A stretch of 64,000 bases of DNA from Candidatus Epulonipiscium viviparus (GTDB taxonomy: Bacteria > Bacillota > Clostridia > Lachnospirales > Cellulosilyticaceae). Both the position numbers and the translations under genes were made by a program. The notes beneath the pieces are model-generated. The model was not told the origin of the DNA and searched no databases. It saw only the letters and a list, made by a program, of their open reading frames with translations. Shown here in pieces: positions 1 through 8,518 of this stretch (its first letter is position 1; each line of letters opens with the position of its first letter). The stretch spans positions 1,882,513-1,946,512 of the forward strand of contig NZ_CP117982.1 of assembly GCF_030708075.1 (NCBI RefSeq). The letters run 5' to 3'.

Positions 1-1157
1 TGCTAAAAACATTAGAGGAGCCACCGCCATATGTTGTATTTATTTTAGCAACAACAGATCCTCAAAAGATTCCTGCAACAGTTTTATCTAGATGCCAGCG
101 ATTTGATTTTAGACGAATTAGTACAAGTGATATCTGTGATTGCTTATTAGACTATATGCAACGTGAAAATATTGAGATAGAAAAAGAGGCAGTAGAACTG
201 ATTGCACGATTAGCAGATGGTGGAATGAGAGACGCGTTAAGTATATTAGAACAGTGTATTTCCTTTTATATAGATGAGAAAATCACACATAGTAAAGTGT
301 TAAAACTTGTTGGGGCTGTTGATAACGCTCTACTTTTTGAAATGATGAATGCAGTGATAGAAATGGATGCAGCAAAAGCTATAGCAGTTTGTAATGAGAT
401 TAATCAACAAGGCAGAAATATTAAGCAGTTTGCAAAAGATTTGCTTATGCATACCAGAAATTTATTGATAGCAAAAACAACAGAGCAAAAAACTGAAATA
501 TTAGATTATACGCAAGAGCACGTTAGAGAATTAACGCAGCAAGCAAATGAATTAGCAATAGAGACTATATTTAGATATATTAAGAATTTTACAGAATTAG
601 ATATGGAGATGAAAACTTCGACGTTTCCGAGAATTACACTAGAAGTGGCGGTTATAAAATTATGTACACCAGAGGTTGATTTGTCAAAAGATTCTGTTCT
701 TGATAGAATGCTTTCGATAGAAAAACAATTGGAAGAAGTAAAAAAAAACGGCATTAAAGTAGTGGAGAAGGCTTCCGAGGAAGCTGTAGTAACAGAAATT
801 GAAAGAGTAAAGGCAACGTCTGAAGAATACCAAACTTTCTTGCCAATATGGGAGAAAGTTTTAGCGAAATTGTGGTCATTAACGAGGTCATTATTTGAGG
901 CTGGCACTCTAGAAATGTATGTAGAACATGATGTTATACAAATAGTAGATAGATCATCGCAAAATAATGCAGCTAATAAAAGATCCACATTGGCTGAAGG
1001 TGTGTTAAAAGAAATAAGGGATAAAATTATAGAAGTGACAGGTAAAGAATATACTATAAGAGCTATAGATGAAGTAATATATTCGCAAGATTCAGCAGCA
1101 GAAATATTATCAATGATTGGAAATAGAGTAAATTACTCAATTACAGCAGTAAAATAG
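1..1157 (+). CDS. dnaX: DNA polymerase III subunit gamma/tau, 5'-truncated by window edge
   Basis: The clamp-loader ATPase subunit that loads the beta clamp at the replication fork. The window opens inside the gene; the reading frame is open from base 3. The first residues carry the hallmark LKTLEEPPP and ATTDPQKIPATVLSRCQRF stretches (AAA+ sensor 1 region and the SRC arginine-finger motif), followed by the helical lid and collar domains. The C-terminal part (about 130 residues after base 757) is the variable tau tail. An A9 run at 740-748 falls near the end of the collar domain and could yield a short gamma form (see findings). ybaB and recR follow closely, the usual dnaX-ybaB-recR order. 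The missing start prevents a full length. Confidence 0.95.
   Translation, partial: LKTLEEPPPYVVFILATTDPQKIPATVLSRCQRFDFRRISTSDICDCLLDYMQRENIEIEKEAVELIARLADGGMRDALSILEQCISFYIDEKITHSKVLKLVGAVDNALLFEMMNAVIEMDAAKAIAVCNEINQQGRNIKQFAKDLLMHTRNLLIAKTTEQKTEILDYTQEHVRELTQQANELAIETIFRYIKNFTELDMEMKTSTFPRITLEVAVIKLCTPEVDLSKDSVLDRMLSIEKQLEEVKKNGIKVVEKASEEAVVTEIERVKATSEEYQTFLPIWEKVLAKLWSLTRSLFEAGTLEMYVEHDVIQIVDRSSQNNAANKRSTLAEGVLKEIRDKIIEVTGKEYTIRAIDEVIYSQDSAAEILSMIGNRVNYSITAVK
740..757 (+). promoter_or_regulatory. A9 slippery tract in dnaX with immediate -1 stop
   Basis: Nine consecutive A residues at 740-748. In frame 0 they read Lys-Lys-Asn and the gene continues; in the -1 frame translation reaches TAA at 755-757 after three further codons, and in the +1 frame it also stops within five codons. 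Escherichia coli dnaX uses a -1 ribosomal shift and Thermus dnaX uses transcriptional slippage on an A9 run to make gamma. Position near the end of the collar domain matches. That it functions here is inference. Confidence 0.4.
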
Positions 1158-1170
1158 GGAGGAATATAAA

Positions 1171-1512
1171 ATGTCAAAACAAAATTTTGGAATGCCTAAT
1201 ATGGGGCAACTGATGAAGCAAGCACAAAAGATGCAAAAGCAGATGGAAGAAGCACAAGAAAAATTGGCGGATCTGACTGTAACCGCAACAGTGGGAGGGG
1301 GCATCGTAGAAGTTGTAGCGAGCGCTAATAAAGAAATAAGAAATGTGAAAATCAAGGAAGAGGCAGTAGATCCAGATGATATTGAAACTTTAGAAGATCT
1401 AGTTATGACGGCTGTTAATGAGGCGCTTAGACAAGCGGAAGAATTATCTCAAAAAGAAATGGCTAAAATTACTGGTGGAAATCTGCCTCCAGGAATGGGA
1501 GGATTGTTTTAG
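1171..1512 (+). CDS. ybaB: YbaB/EbfC family nucleoid-associated protein
   Basis: Small dimeric DNA-binding protein of 113 aa, the normal family length. It has the typical N-terminal coiled-coil helix rich in Met, Gln and Lys (residues about 8-35, with [18 protein letters not shown]), the beta-strand core with [15 protein letters not shown], and a Gly/Pro-Met rich C-terminus ending [15 protein letters not shown]-like site precedes the ATG by about 8 bases. It lies 13 bases after dnaX and its TAG overlaps the recR GTG by one base, so the three genes are probably co-transcribed. Family members bind DNA as a clamp and affect nucleoid structure; the precise role is unclear. Confidence 0.93.
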   Translation: MSKQNFGMPNMGQLMKQAQKMQKQMEEAQEKLADLTVTATVGGGIVEVVASANKEIRNVKIKEEAVDPDDIETLEDLVMTAVNEALRQAEELSQKEMAKITGGNLPPGMGGLF

Positions 1513-2114
1513 TGAATAATTATTATGGAAGCAAGATGCTTTCGCTAATTGGAGAGTTATCTAAGCTTCCGGGGATTGGTACAAAGTCTGCAAGTAGGCT
1601 GGCATTTTATATAATTTCTATGCCAAAAGATAAAGTAGATCAGTTGGCAAAAGCAATTGTAGAAGCAAAGGAAAATATTCGTTATTGTGAAAAATGCTGT
1701 ACCGTGACTGATGATGTATTGTGTCCTATTTGTAAAGATGATAGACGAGAAAAGAATCTTATTATGGTAGTAGAGGATTCACGAGATATGGCTGCCTATG
1801 AAAAAACAGGTGAATATCGAGGCGTATACCACATATTAAACGGAGCAATTTCACCACTTATGGGAGTTGGACCAAATGATATAAAGGTTAAGGAACTGTT
1901 AAGTAGAATAAAAAACGAGAAAATAGACGAGATAATATTAGCAACTAACCCAAATATAGAAGGTGAAGCAACAGCAATGTATATTAGTAAGCTCACTAAA
2001 CCACTTGGAGTGAAAACTACTAGGATAGCACATGGGGTTCCAGTTGGAGGAGATTTGGAGTATGTAGATGAAGTAACGTTATCACGTGCCTTACAGGGTA
2101 GAATGGAAATTTAG
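1512..2114 (+). CDS. recR: Recombination protein RecR
   Basis: Recombination mediator that works with RecO/RecF to load RecA on gapped DNA. The 200 aa length is normal. An N-terminal helix-hairpin-helix ([15 protein letters not shown], residues about 18-32) is followed by a zinc finger with Cys59, Cys62, Cys71 and Cys74, then a Toprim domain beginning [17 protein letters not shown] at about residue 84, and the C-terminal Walker-like region. The start is a GTG that overlaps the ybaB stop by one base (TAGTG), indicating translational coupling. A strong terminator follows directly, so this is the last gene of the dnaX unit. Confidence 0.97.
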   Translation: MNNYYGSKMLSLIGELSKLPGIGTKSASRLAFYIISMPKDKVDQLAKAIVEAKENIRYCEKCCTVTDDVLCPICKDDRREKNLIMVVEDSRDMAAYEKTGEYRGVYHILNGAISPLMGVGPNDIKVKELLSRIKNEKIDEIILATNPNIEGEATAMYISKLTKPLGVKTTRIAHGVPVGGDLEYVDEVTLSRALQGRMEI

Positions 2115-2140
2115 AACGTCCTATTAGTGGGCGTTTTTTT
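2115..2140 (+). terminator. Rho-independent terminator after recR
   Basis: Stem AACGTCC (2115-2121) pairs with GGGCGTT (2129-2135, one G-U pair) around a 7-base loop, followed by a run of T to 2140. Confidence 0.88.
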
Positions 2141-2152
2141 ATTTATATTCCC

Positions 2153-2181
2153 TTGCCTTATTAATAAAAAAAAAGTATACT
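2153..2181 (+). promoter_or_regulatory. Putative sigma-A promoter of the dxs operon
   Basis: TTGCCT (2153-2158), 17-base spacer, TATACT (2176-2181). Transcription would start near 2188, which leaves little leader for an ATG at 2197 and favours the ATG at 2218 as the dxs start. Confidence 0.55.
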
Positions 2182-2217
2182 AAAAAAAATTAATAAATGG
2201 AAAAGGAAGAAGGAACT

Positions 2218-4071
2218 ATGTTTAAAATTTTATCAAAAATAAAAAAAGTATCAGATATCAAAGAATTAGATACAAAACAGCTAGAAGTTCTTTCGCAAGA
2301 GGTCAGGCAATTTTTAATTAGATCTATTTCTAAAACAGGAGGGCATCTGGCATCAAATTTGGGAGTAGTGGAGTTGACACTAGCATTGCATTATGTTTTT
2401 GATTCACCAAAAGATAAAATAGTCTGGGATGTGGGGCATCAATCATATACCCACAAAATTTTGACAAGTAGAAAAACAAAATTTAAAACATTAAGGCAAT
2501 TTGGTGGAATAAGCGGATTTATAAAGCGTCAAGAAAGTCCACATGATATTTTTGAAACGGGGCATAGCTCGACATCTATTTCTGCAGCATTGGGAATTGC
2601 AACAGCAAGAGATTTACAAAATGAAAAATTTAATGTAATAGCAGTGATAGGAGATGGGGCCTTAACAGGAGGAATGGCTTTTGAAGCATTAAACAATGCG
2701 GGGCGTTCAAATAATAACTTAATAGTGGTGTTAAATGATAATGAGATGAGTATTTCGAAAAATGTTGGAGGCATAAGTAAATACCTTACATCGCTTAGAG
2801 CAAATCAAAAGTATCAAAATGTAAAAATAAAAGTGATACGTTGCTTAGAAAAAATTCCTAAAATTGGAGATTCATTAAAAGGAACAATTAAATATACTAA
2901 AGATAGTTTAAAAAACATGGTGATTCCTGAAACAATATTTGATCAGATGGGATTTAAATATTTTGGACCGATTGATGGGCATAATGTAGAAGGATTAATT
3001 AAAATTTTTTCGCAGGCAAAAACAATTAATGGTCCAATATTAATTCATGTTAATACTATAAAAGGAAAAGGGCATTATTTAGCAGAAAAGGAGCCAGAAA
3101 AGTATCATGGGGTTTCTTCAGTTAGGGCTCAATCTGAATATACTTTCTCAGATGCCTTTGGAGACGCTATTGTTGATATAGCCAAAGACGATGATAAGAT
3201 TGTTGCCATAACTGCTGCAATGACAGAAGGCGTGGGGCTGAAAAAATTTAGTGAGAAATTTCCAAAACGATTTTTTGATGTAGCAATAGCCGAACAGCAT
3301 GCCGTAACTTTTGCCGCAGGCATGGCTATTGAGGGAATAAAGCCCGTAGTAGCAATATATTCTTCATTTTTGCAAAGGGCATATGATCAAATTTTACATG
3401 ATTGCGCATTGCAGAATTTACCTGTTGTGTTTGCAATTGATAGAGCTGGGTTGGTGGGAGAAGATGGGCAAACGCATCAAGGAATATTTGATATAGCATA
3501 TCTTTCGCATATTCCTAACATGACGATTTTGTCACCCAAATATCCAGGTGAAATAAAAAGCGCATTAAAATATGCATTAGTTAAAAAAACACCTGTCGCG
3601 ATAAGATATCCGCGTGGAAATGTAGAAGAAACAGAATTGAGTGCCGTGATTTATAATCAGGATATAAGTCCGGTAGTGCATATAAAAGGTAAAGATATTT
3701 TAATTATGGCAACAGGAAAAGCAACTATTTGGGGATTGGAAGTATGTAAAGAATTGCAAAGCGACCATAATATAATAGCAGGTTTAGTTGAGATTCCTGT
3801 TATAACGCCATTAAATGTTGATGTTTTAATTGAATTGGTAAAAGGTTATAGCACTGTTGTGACAATAGAAGATCATGTTTTGACAGGCGGATTTGCTAGC
3901 TTGATTATAAGAGCATTGGTGGCTAATGACGTGTCAAAAAAATATATTCAATTTGGCTATGAAGATGGTGTTATAGAACATGGAAAGATAGATGAATTAT
4001 TAAAAAAATATAATATGTTGCCTAAACAAATGGTAGCAATAATAAATGATAAAATGAACAAGGAAACTTAA
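2218..4071 (+). CDS. dxs: 1-deoxy-D-xylulose-5-phosphate synthase
   Basis: Thiamine-diphosphate enzyme that condenses pyruvate and glyceraldehyde 3-phosphate, the first step of the MEP isoprenoid pathway and a source for thiamine and pyridoxal. From ATG 2218 it is 617 aa, normal for DXS. Visible motifs are HLASNLGVVELT (about residue 43), the TPP/Mg site GDGALTGGMAFEALNNAG (about 145), AEQHAVTFAAGMA (about 357) and DRAGLVGEDGQTHQG (about 407). An upstream in-frame ATG at 2197 lacks a ribosome site, whereas GGAAGAAGGA precedes 2218, so the latter is chosen. tlyA starts three bases after the stop, in the common Firmicute dxs-tlyA-nadK-argR order. Confidence 0.97.
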   Translation: MFKILSKIKKVSDIKELDTKQLEVLSQEVRQFLIRSISKTGGHLASNLGVVELTLALHYVFDSPKDKIVWDVGHQSYTHKILTSRKTKFKTLRQFGGISGFIKRQESPHDIFETGHSSTSISAALGIATARDLQNEKFNVIAVIGDGALTGGMAFEALNNAGRSNNNLIVVLNDNEMSISKNVGGISKYLTSLRANQKYQNVKIKVIRCLEKIPKIGDSLKGTIKYTKDSLKNMVIPETIFDQMGFKYFGPIDGHNVEGLIKIFSQAKTINGPILIHVNTIKGKGHYLAEKEPEKYHGVSSVRAQSEYTFSDAFGDAIVDIAKDDDKIVAITAAMTEGVGLKKFSEKFPKRFFDVAIAEQHAVTFAAGMAIEGIKPVVAIYSSFLQRAYDQILHDCALQNLPVVFAIDRAGLVGEDGQTHQGIFDIAYLSHIPNMTILSPKYPGEIKSALKYALVKKTPVAIRYPRGNVEETELSAVIYNQDISPVVHIKGKDILIMATGKATIWGLEVCKELQSDHNIIAGLVEIPVITPLNVDVLIELVKGYSTVVTIEDHVLTGGFASLIIRALVANDVSKKYIQFGYEDGVIEHGKIDELLKKYNMLPKQMVAIINDKMNKET

Positions 4072-4074
4072 AAA

Positions 4075-4881
4075 ATGAATGAATTAAAAGAAAGATTAGA
4101 TGTATTAATTACGAAAAGAGCTTTAGCAGATTCGCGTGAAAAGGCGCAAGCATATATTATGGCAGGAGTTGTATATGTTGATGGGCAAAAAGAAGATAAA
4201 GTTGGGTTAAAAGTAAAAGTTAGTGCTGAAATTGAAGTACGACAAAAAATGAAATATGTAAGTAGAGGCGGATTTAAGCTAGAAAAAGCTATTCAAAAAT
4301 TTAACATCAGCTTAGCTGGTAAAATTTGTATAGATGTTGGATCGTCAACAGGTGGATTTACAGATTGTATGCTGCAAGAAGGGGCTGCTAAAGTATATGC
4401 CGTAGATGTAGGATATGGGCAGTTAGCATGGACATTGCGCCAAAATCCAAAAGTAATTTCGCTTGAAAAAACTAATATGCGTTATGTAACTCAGGAAGAA
4501 ATATCAGAACAAATTAATTTTAGTTCGATTGACGTATCGTTTATTTCTTTAACAAAAATTTTGCAGCCAACTAAAAATTTATTAGCAAAAGATGGAGAAA
4601 TAGTTGCATTAATAAAGCCTCAATTTGAAGCTGGAAGAGAAGAAGTTAAGAAGCACGGAGTTGTAAAAGATCCTATAGTGCATCAAAGAGTGATCGAAAA
4701 CATATGGAATTATGTAACTGAAATAGGTTTTTCTGTTGTAGGATTAGATTTTTCGCCTATAAAAGGACCAGAGGGTAATCGTGAGTATTTAATATATTTG
4801 TCAAATGAATATAAAGTTGATAAATTGGATAAAAATGACATAGTTGCTAAAGTTGTAAAGTTGTCGCATGAGGAGTTGTAA
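4075..4881 (+). CDS. tlyA: TlyA-family rRNA methyltransferase / hemolysin-like protein
   Basis: Protein of 268 aa with an N-terminal S4 RNA-binding domain (residues about 7-70, with RLDVLITKRALADSREKAQ) and a C-terminal FtsJ-like SAM methyltransferase domain (IDVGSSTGGFTDCMLQEGA at about 85-103, and LIKPQFEAGREEV near 180). In Mycobacterium the homologue 2'-O-methylates 16S and 23S rRNA at cytidines; in Firmicutes the target is less certain and the old name hemolysin is probably misleading. It sits between dxs and nadK with almost no spacing, indicating one operon. Confidence 0.92.
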   Translation: MNELKERLDVLITKRALADSREKAQAYIMAGVVYVDGQKEDKVGLKVKVSAEIEVRQKMKYVSRGGFKLEKAIQKFNISLAGKICIDVGSSTGGFTDCMLQEGAAKVYAVDVGYGQLAWTLRQNPKVISLEKTNMRYVTQEEISEQINFSSIDVSFISLTKILQPTKNLLAKDGEIVALIKPQFEAGREEVKKHGVVKDPIVHQRVIENIWNYVTEIGFSVVGLDFSPIKGPEGNREYLIYLSNEYKVDKLDKNDIVAKVVKLSHEEL

Positions 4882-4883
4882 AT

Positions 4884-5723
4884 GTGAAAATTGGGGTAGC
4901 TACTAATTTGGATAAAGACAAGGATTTAAAAGTTACATTGCAAATAGCAGAAATTTTAAAAAGAGAAAATATTGAGTTTGAATTGGAGTGTAATAATAGA
5001 GAGATCTGTAGTTGGGCAGATATGCTAATTGTTGTGGGTGGTGATGGAACGATATTGCGAGTAGCGCAAGACGCAGTTCTCTATGATATACCTATTTTGG
5101 GAATAAATTTGGGAAGATTAGGTTTTTTGGCAGATATAGAAGCTTCGGAAATAGATAAACTGTTGACAAAAGAAAATCTAGTTAAAGCCAAGATAGAAGA
5201 ACGAATGATGCTTAATACTACTGTTACTAATGCTTTAATGAAATATGAATATCTAGCTTTAAATGAAACTAGTTTAATCCGTTCATTTAGTAGTAGAATA
5301 ACAGAATTTGAAATAAGTGTAAACAAAAAAGTGGTTGATATTTATCCAGCAGATGGAATATTAATATCCACTGCAACAGGTTCGACAGCCTATAATTTAT
5401 CTGCTGGAGGACCTATTGTTGTTCCGGAAGCAGATAATATAATTTTAACTCCAATTTGTCCACATACAATTTATTCTAGAAGTATTGTTCTTACTAATAA
5501 AGATGAGGTTTCTATTAGATTACCAGATCAAGAAGAATTGAGTTTATGCATCGATGGAGTTGTTAAAATGTCAATAAATAAAAATGATACAATAGAAATT
5601 TGCAAGGCTTCAAAAAGAGTAAAACTTTTAAAGCTTTCTGACAGAGATTTTTTTGAGGTACTAAGTAAGAAAATATTTAAAAAGGACGATAACAATGGGG
5701 AAGAAAGAAGAACGACAATCTAA
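4884..5723 (+). CDS. nadK: NAD kinase
   Basis: Phosphorylates NAD+ to NADP+, the only route to NADP. The 279 aa protein shows the GGDGT nucleotide-binding motif (about residue 52), GINLGRLGFLADIE (about 72), the LNETSLIR region (about 127) and the second conserved motif DGILISTATGSTAYNLSAGG (about 156). The start is a GTG two bases after the tlyA stop, behind GAGGAG. The 3' end overlaps the argR start by 29 bases in another frame, so coupling of the two genes is likely. Length and motifs are complete. Confidence 0.95.
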   Translation: MKIGVATNLDKDKDLKVTLQIAEILKRENIEFELECNNREICSWADMLIVVGGDGTILRVAQDAVLYDIPILGINLGRLGFLADIEASEIDKLLTKENLVKAKIEERMMLNTTVTNALMKYEYLALNETSLIRSFSSRITEFEISVNKKVVDIYPADGILISTATGSTAYNLSAGGPIVVPEADNIILTPICPHTIYSRSIVLTNKDEVSIRLPDQEELSLCIDGVVKMSINKNDTIEICKASKRVKLLKLSDRDFFEVLSKKIFKKDDNNGEERRTTI

Positions 5724-6153
5724 GATTTTAAATCTTATTAATGAATATAACATTCAAACACAAGAAGAATTAGTAGAAAACCTTGAAAAAGCAGGATTAA
5801 GAGTGACACAAGCTACGATTTCTAGAGATATTAGAGAATTGAAGTTGACAAAAATTGCAATGAGTATAGATAAACAAAAATATATTGCATTAAACAATGC
5901 AGAAATTAATATATCGGCAAAAGTGGTGCGAGTGTTTAAGGCAGGTTTTTTGACTATAGATATAGCACAAAATATTTTAGTTATAAAAACGCTTCCAGGA
6001 ATGAGTCAAGCAGTGGCATCGGCTATAGATACATTTAATTACAAAGATATAGTTGGTACTATTGCAGGAGATGATACAATTTTTTGTGCTATAAAAGATA
6101 TTGATAGAGCATCTTATATAATAAAAGAGTTTAATAAAATTTTAAATACTTAA
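5695..6153 (+). CDS. argR: Arginine repressor ArgR
   Basis: Hexameric arginine-sensing transcription regulator, 152 aa. The N-terminal winged helix spans residues about 5-70 (RQSKILNLINEYNIQTQEEL and VTQATISRDIRELKLTKI, the ArgR recognition helix). The C-terminal domain holds the arginine-binding and oligomerisation motif GTIAGDDTIFCAIKD (about 122-136). A Shine-Dalgarno-like AAAGGACGA lies before ATG 5695 inside the end of nadK. In most Clostridia and Bacilli recN comes next; here a 174-base gap leads straight to spoIVB. Confidence 0.96.
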   Translation: MGKKEERQSKILNLINEYNIQTQEELVENLEKAGLRVTQATISRDIRELKLTKIAMSIDKQKYIALNNAEINISAKVVRVFKAGFLTIDIAQNILVIKTLPGMSQAVASAIDTFNYKDIVGTIAGDDTIFCAIKDIDRASYIIKEFNKILNT

Positions 6154-6162
6154 AAATGATGT

Positions 6163-6183
6163 AAAAACAATGTAATGTTTTTG
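6163..6183 (+). terminator. Weak terminator-like hairpin after argR
   Basis: AAAAACA (6163-6169) pairs with TGTTTTT (6176-6182) around a short loop. The stem is AT-only, so it is at best a weak terminator. Confidence 0.35.
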
Positions 6184-6244
6184 ATTTATTGATAAAAAAT
6201 TCAATAATTCCTTGTATTTCTTTTTTATGAAAATAATACCTTAT

Positions 6245-6273
6245 GAATAATCTGTAAAACTGTATAAATGTTA
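6245..6273 (+). promoter_or_regulatory. Possible forespore-type promoter of spoIVB
   Basis: GAATA (6245-6249), 17 bases, then AATGTTA (6267-6273), five of seven positions fitting the sigma-G -10 consensus. Bacillus subtilis spoIVB is sigma-G/F dependent. No good sigma-A promoter is seen in the gap. Match is imperfect. Confidence 0.25.
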
Positions 6274-6327
6274 CCTAAATAGGCAATTTTATAAGTATTA
6301 GTATATTACAGAATAGGATGTGTAAAC

Positions 6328-7626
6328 TTGTATGAGGATAAACATAAAAAAATATTATTGATTTTTTTATCACTTATAAGTATTATGATATTAATAAGCC
6401 CAGCGGTAATTGCAAAATATTATTTACCAGATGAAATAAATATGGTTGTAGGTCAGGAATATAGTATAGATTTTAATATTCCAGTCAAAGCTACTATAAA
6501 AGCTCAAGATGAAAATTTAATTTTAGATGATAATATAAATAATGTATTAGAGGGGATAAAAAACATAAATTTGAATGATCCTTTAGTAGTAAAAGCTGCA
6601 GATGAAGGAAGCGCAAAACTGAAAATAAATTTGTTAGGATCTATTCCAATCAAAACAGTTATCGTTTCGGTTCGTCCTCATATGGAAGTGATTCCGGGTG
6701 GAGATGTAATAGGAATAGAAATACATTCTGTGGGAGTTTGTGTTGTTGGAACTGGTGAATTTGAATCTGATGGGAATCAAGTACATCCTTGTAAAGGAAA
6801 GATTAAAAAAGGTGATCGAATTCTTTCAATTAATAATAATCCAGTAAATACTAAAGAAGATTTTAAAAAATATATAGAAACCAATTCTAATACTCCTGTA
6901 ATTTTGGATATCATGCGTGAAGATAAATATATTCAAACAGAAGTGGTACCTGAATATTCAAATGCAGAAGATAGTTATAAATTAGGAATATGGATAAAAG
7001 ATACTGTTCAGGGGTTGGGTACACTTACTTATGTTGAACCAGAAACGGGAAATTTTGGTGCATTGGGTCATGGCATAACAGATACCGATTTTGAAAAAAT
7101 TATTCCTATTTCGCATGGAAAAATTATGGAAGCAGAAATAGATGGCATCAAAAAAGGTGAAGCGGGTGTTCCAGGTGAAATTAGTGGAATAATTGATACA
7201 GCTGATGCAGCAAGTCTTGGTAGTGTAGCTAACAATACTAATTGCGGAATTTTTGGAATTATGGATGAAAATGATATAGAACAAGTGACCAAAGAAACAG
7301 TTCAAGTAGCTACTTCGAGTGAAGTAGAAGAAGGAGAGGCTGTAATTTTGGCTGATTTAACAGGAGAGGGAGTGCGGTCATATGATGTAAAAATTCAAAA
7401 GATAGCAAAGCATATTAGTGAACCGTCTAAAGGAATGATTGTAAAAATTATTGATGAAGAATTGTTAAATATTACAAAAGGAATAATTCAAGGGATGAGT
7501 GGGTCTCCTATTATTCAAAATGATAAAATTATAGGAGCTATAAGTCATGTATTTGTCAATGATCCAACAACAGGATATGGAATTTTTATAGAGAATATGC
7601 TAAAAACAGCAGAAAATATTGAGTAA
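6328..7626 (+). CDS. spoIVB: SpoIVB stage IV sporulation serine peptidase (S55)
   Basis: Protease secreted from the forespore that cleaves SpoIVFA and so triggers sigma-K activation in the mother cell. It is 432 aa from a TTG start (weak AGGATG upstream; an ATG at 6384 would cut into the membrane anchor). An N-terminal hydrophobic segment at about residues 8-28 anchors or exports it. A PDZ domain lies around 125-210 (KIKKGDRILSINNNPVNTKE). The S55 domain carries the conserved His (GALGHGITD, His248) and the catalytic Ser in GMSGSPI (391-393). All catalytic parts look intact. spo0A, normally next, is not found here. Confidence 0.93.
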   Translation: MYEDKHKKILLIFLSLISIMILISPAVIAKYYLPDEINMVVGQEYSIDFNIPVKATIKAQDENLILDDNINNVLEGIKNINLNDPLVVKAADEGSAKLKINLLGSIPIKTVIVSVRPHMEVIPGGDVIGIEIHSVGVCVVGTGEFESDGNQVHPCKGKIKKGDRILSINNNPVNTKEDFKKYIETNSNTPVILDIMREDKYIQTEVVPEYSNAEDSYKLGIWIKDTVQGLGTLTYVEPETGNFGALGHGITDTDFEKIIPISHGKIMEAEIDGIKKGEAGVPGEISGIIDTADAASLGSVANNTNCGIFGIMDENDIEQVTKETVQVATSSEVEEGEAVILADLTGEGVRSYDVKIQKIAKHISEPSKGMIVKIIDEELLNITKGIIQGMSGSPIIQNDKIIGAISHVFVNDPTTGYGIFIENMLKTAENIE

Positions 7627-7716
7627 ATTGCATAAAAAAGTGTTGTAATTAATGGATGATACAAGGAGAGCACTTTGTAGCGTCAATTTTTATAATTTGA
7701 AAGAAGTAATAATAAT

Positions 7717-7744
7717 TTGATTTGGTAATGAGTTTGCATATAAT
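7717..7744 (+). promoter_or_regulatory. Candidate promoter reading into a terminator (possible small RNA)
   Basis: TTGATT (7717-7722), 16 bases, TATAAT (7739-7744), on the plus strand. No plus-strand gene follows; transcripts would stop at the hairpin at 7810-7841, giving an RNA of about 90-95 nt. Confidence 0.35.
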
Positions 7745-7809
7745 GAAAAGAATAATGAGTGATGTAAAATTTGTATAAAAGATATGATAAATAAAAAAAG
7801 GGTAATATG

Positions 7810-7845
7810 AAATAGACTGTAAATGAATTTGCAGTCTATTTTGAT
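7810..7845. terminator. Bidirectional terminator between spoIVB and the TerD gene
   Basis: AAATAGACTG (7810-7819) pairs perfectly with CAGTCTATTT (7832-7841). T-rich sequence follows on the plus strand and A/T-rich sequence on the other, so it can serve the converging genes. Confidence 0.75.
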
Positions 7846-7846
7846 T

Positions 7847-8431
7847 TTAATGATATTTTTTTATTAAGGAATTTAGAGTAGGATCTGTCGTACCCTGTCC
7901 AATAGCATTGAAGCGCCATTCACTGTCTTTTTTATAAAGTTCACCAAATATGAGGGCGGTTAAATTAGAATAATCATCGGTTAAATTATATCTGCAAAGT
8001 TCGATATTATTTTTTGGATCTACTATTCTAATAAAAGCATTTTTTACATTGCCAAAATGTTGTTTGCGTTCTGTGGATTGATAAATATTAACTACAACTA
8101 TTAAGGAATCAAGAGATGGAGGCATTTTTGAAAAATCTACAATAATTTGTTCATCATCACCGTCACCATCACCTGTTAAATTATCACCAAGATGTGTGAT
8201 GGCTCCACTTGGATGTGATAGGTTGCCATAATATATAACATCACTATTATTTGTGAGTTTTTTATTCGATAATGCAAGAATAGAAGCATCGCAATCAAAA
8301 GGTTTAGTTTTTGAAAAAAGACTAGCTTTCTGATTTTTCGCATCCCATCCTAATCCGATTATTACTTGGGAAAGTCCAGGGCGTTCTTTGGTCAAACTAA
8401 TTTTTTGTCCTTTTTGTAAACTAACTGCCAT
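7847..8431 (-). CDS. TerD-family calcium-binding stress protein
   Basis: Member of the TerD/TerZ/YceC family of 194 aa, the usual length. It has the N-terminal VSLQKGQKISLTKE strand, the GLGWDA motif (about residue 28), the FDCDASILAL stretch (about 45) and the acidic calcium-binding loop GDNLTGDGDGDDE (about 82-94), then NAFIRIVDPKNN and the C-terminal GELYKKDSEWRFNAIGQG signature. Family members are linked to tellurite and general stress resistance and bind Ca2+ through the acidic loop; the substrate is unknown. An AAAGGGGAA ribosome site precedes the ATG. Unusually it stands alone, without the ter operon partners, just downstream of tuf. Confidence 0.9.
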   Translation of the reverse strand: MAVSLQKGQKISLTKERPGLSQVIIGLGWDAKNQKASLFSKTKPFDCDASILALSNKKLTNNSDVIYYGNLSHPSGAITHLGDNLTGDGDGDDEQIIVDFSKMPPSLDSLIVVVNIYQSTERKQHFGNVKNAFIRIVDPKNNIELCRYNLTDDYSNLTALIFGELYKKDSEWRFNAIGQGTTDPTLNSLIKKYH

Positions 8432-8461
8432 TATAAATTCCCCTTTCTAAGAATTTAGATA

Positions 8462-8509
8462 CAAAAGAAGGCTATACCTCCCGTATTAAAACTTGGAAAT
8501 ATAGCCCTT
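8462..8509 (-). terminator. Terminator after tuf
   Basis: On the minus strand, AAGGGCTATA pairs with TATAGCCTT (8500-8509 with 8468-8476) and is followed by CTTTTGT. It separates the translation operon from the TerD gene. Confidence 0.7.
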
Positions 8510-8518
8510 ATCTTTAGA

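Noticed and set aside
740..748. Frameshift error in dnaX from homopolymer miscalling
   Set aside because: The zero frame runs through normally into a conserved tau-like C-terminus, so the A9 length appears correct.
2197..2217. Longer dxs start at ATG 2197
   Set aside because: No ribosome site, and only about nine bases from the predicted transcription start; ATG 2218 has GGAAGAAGGA.
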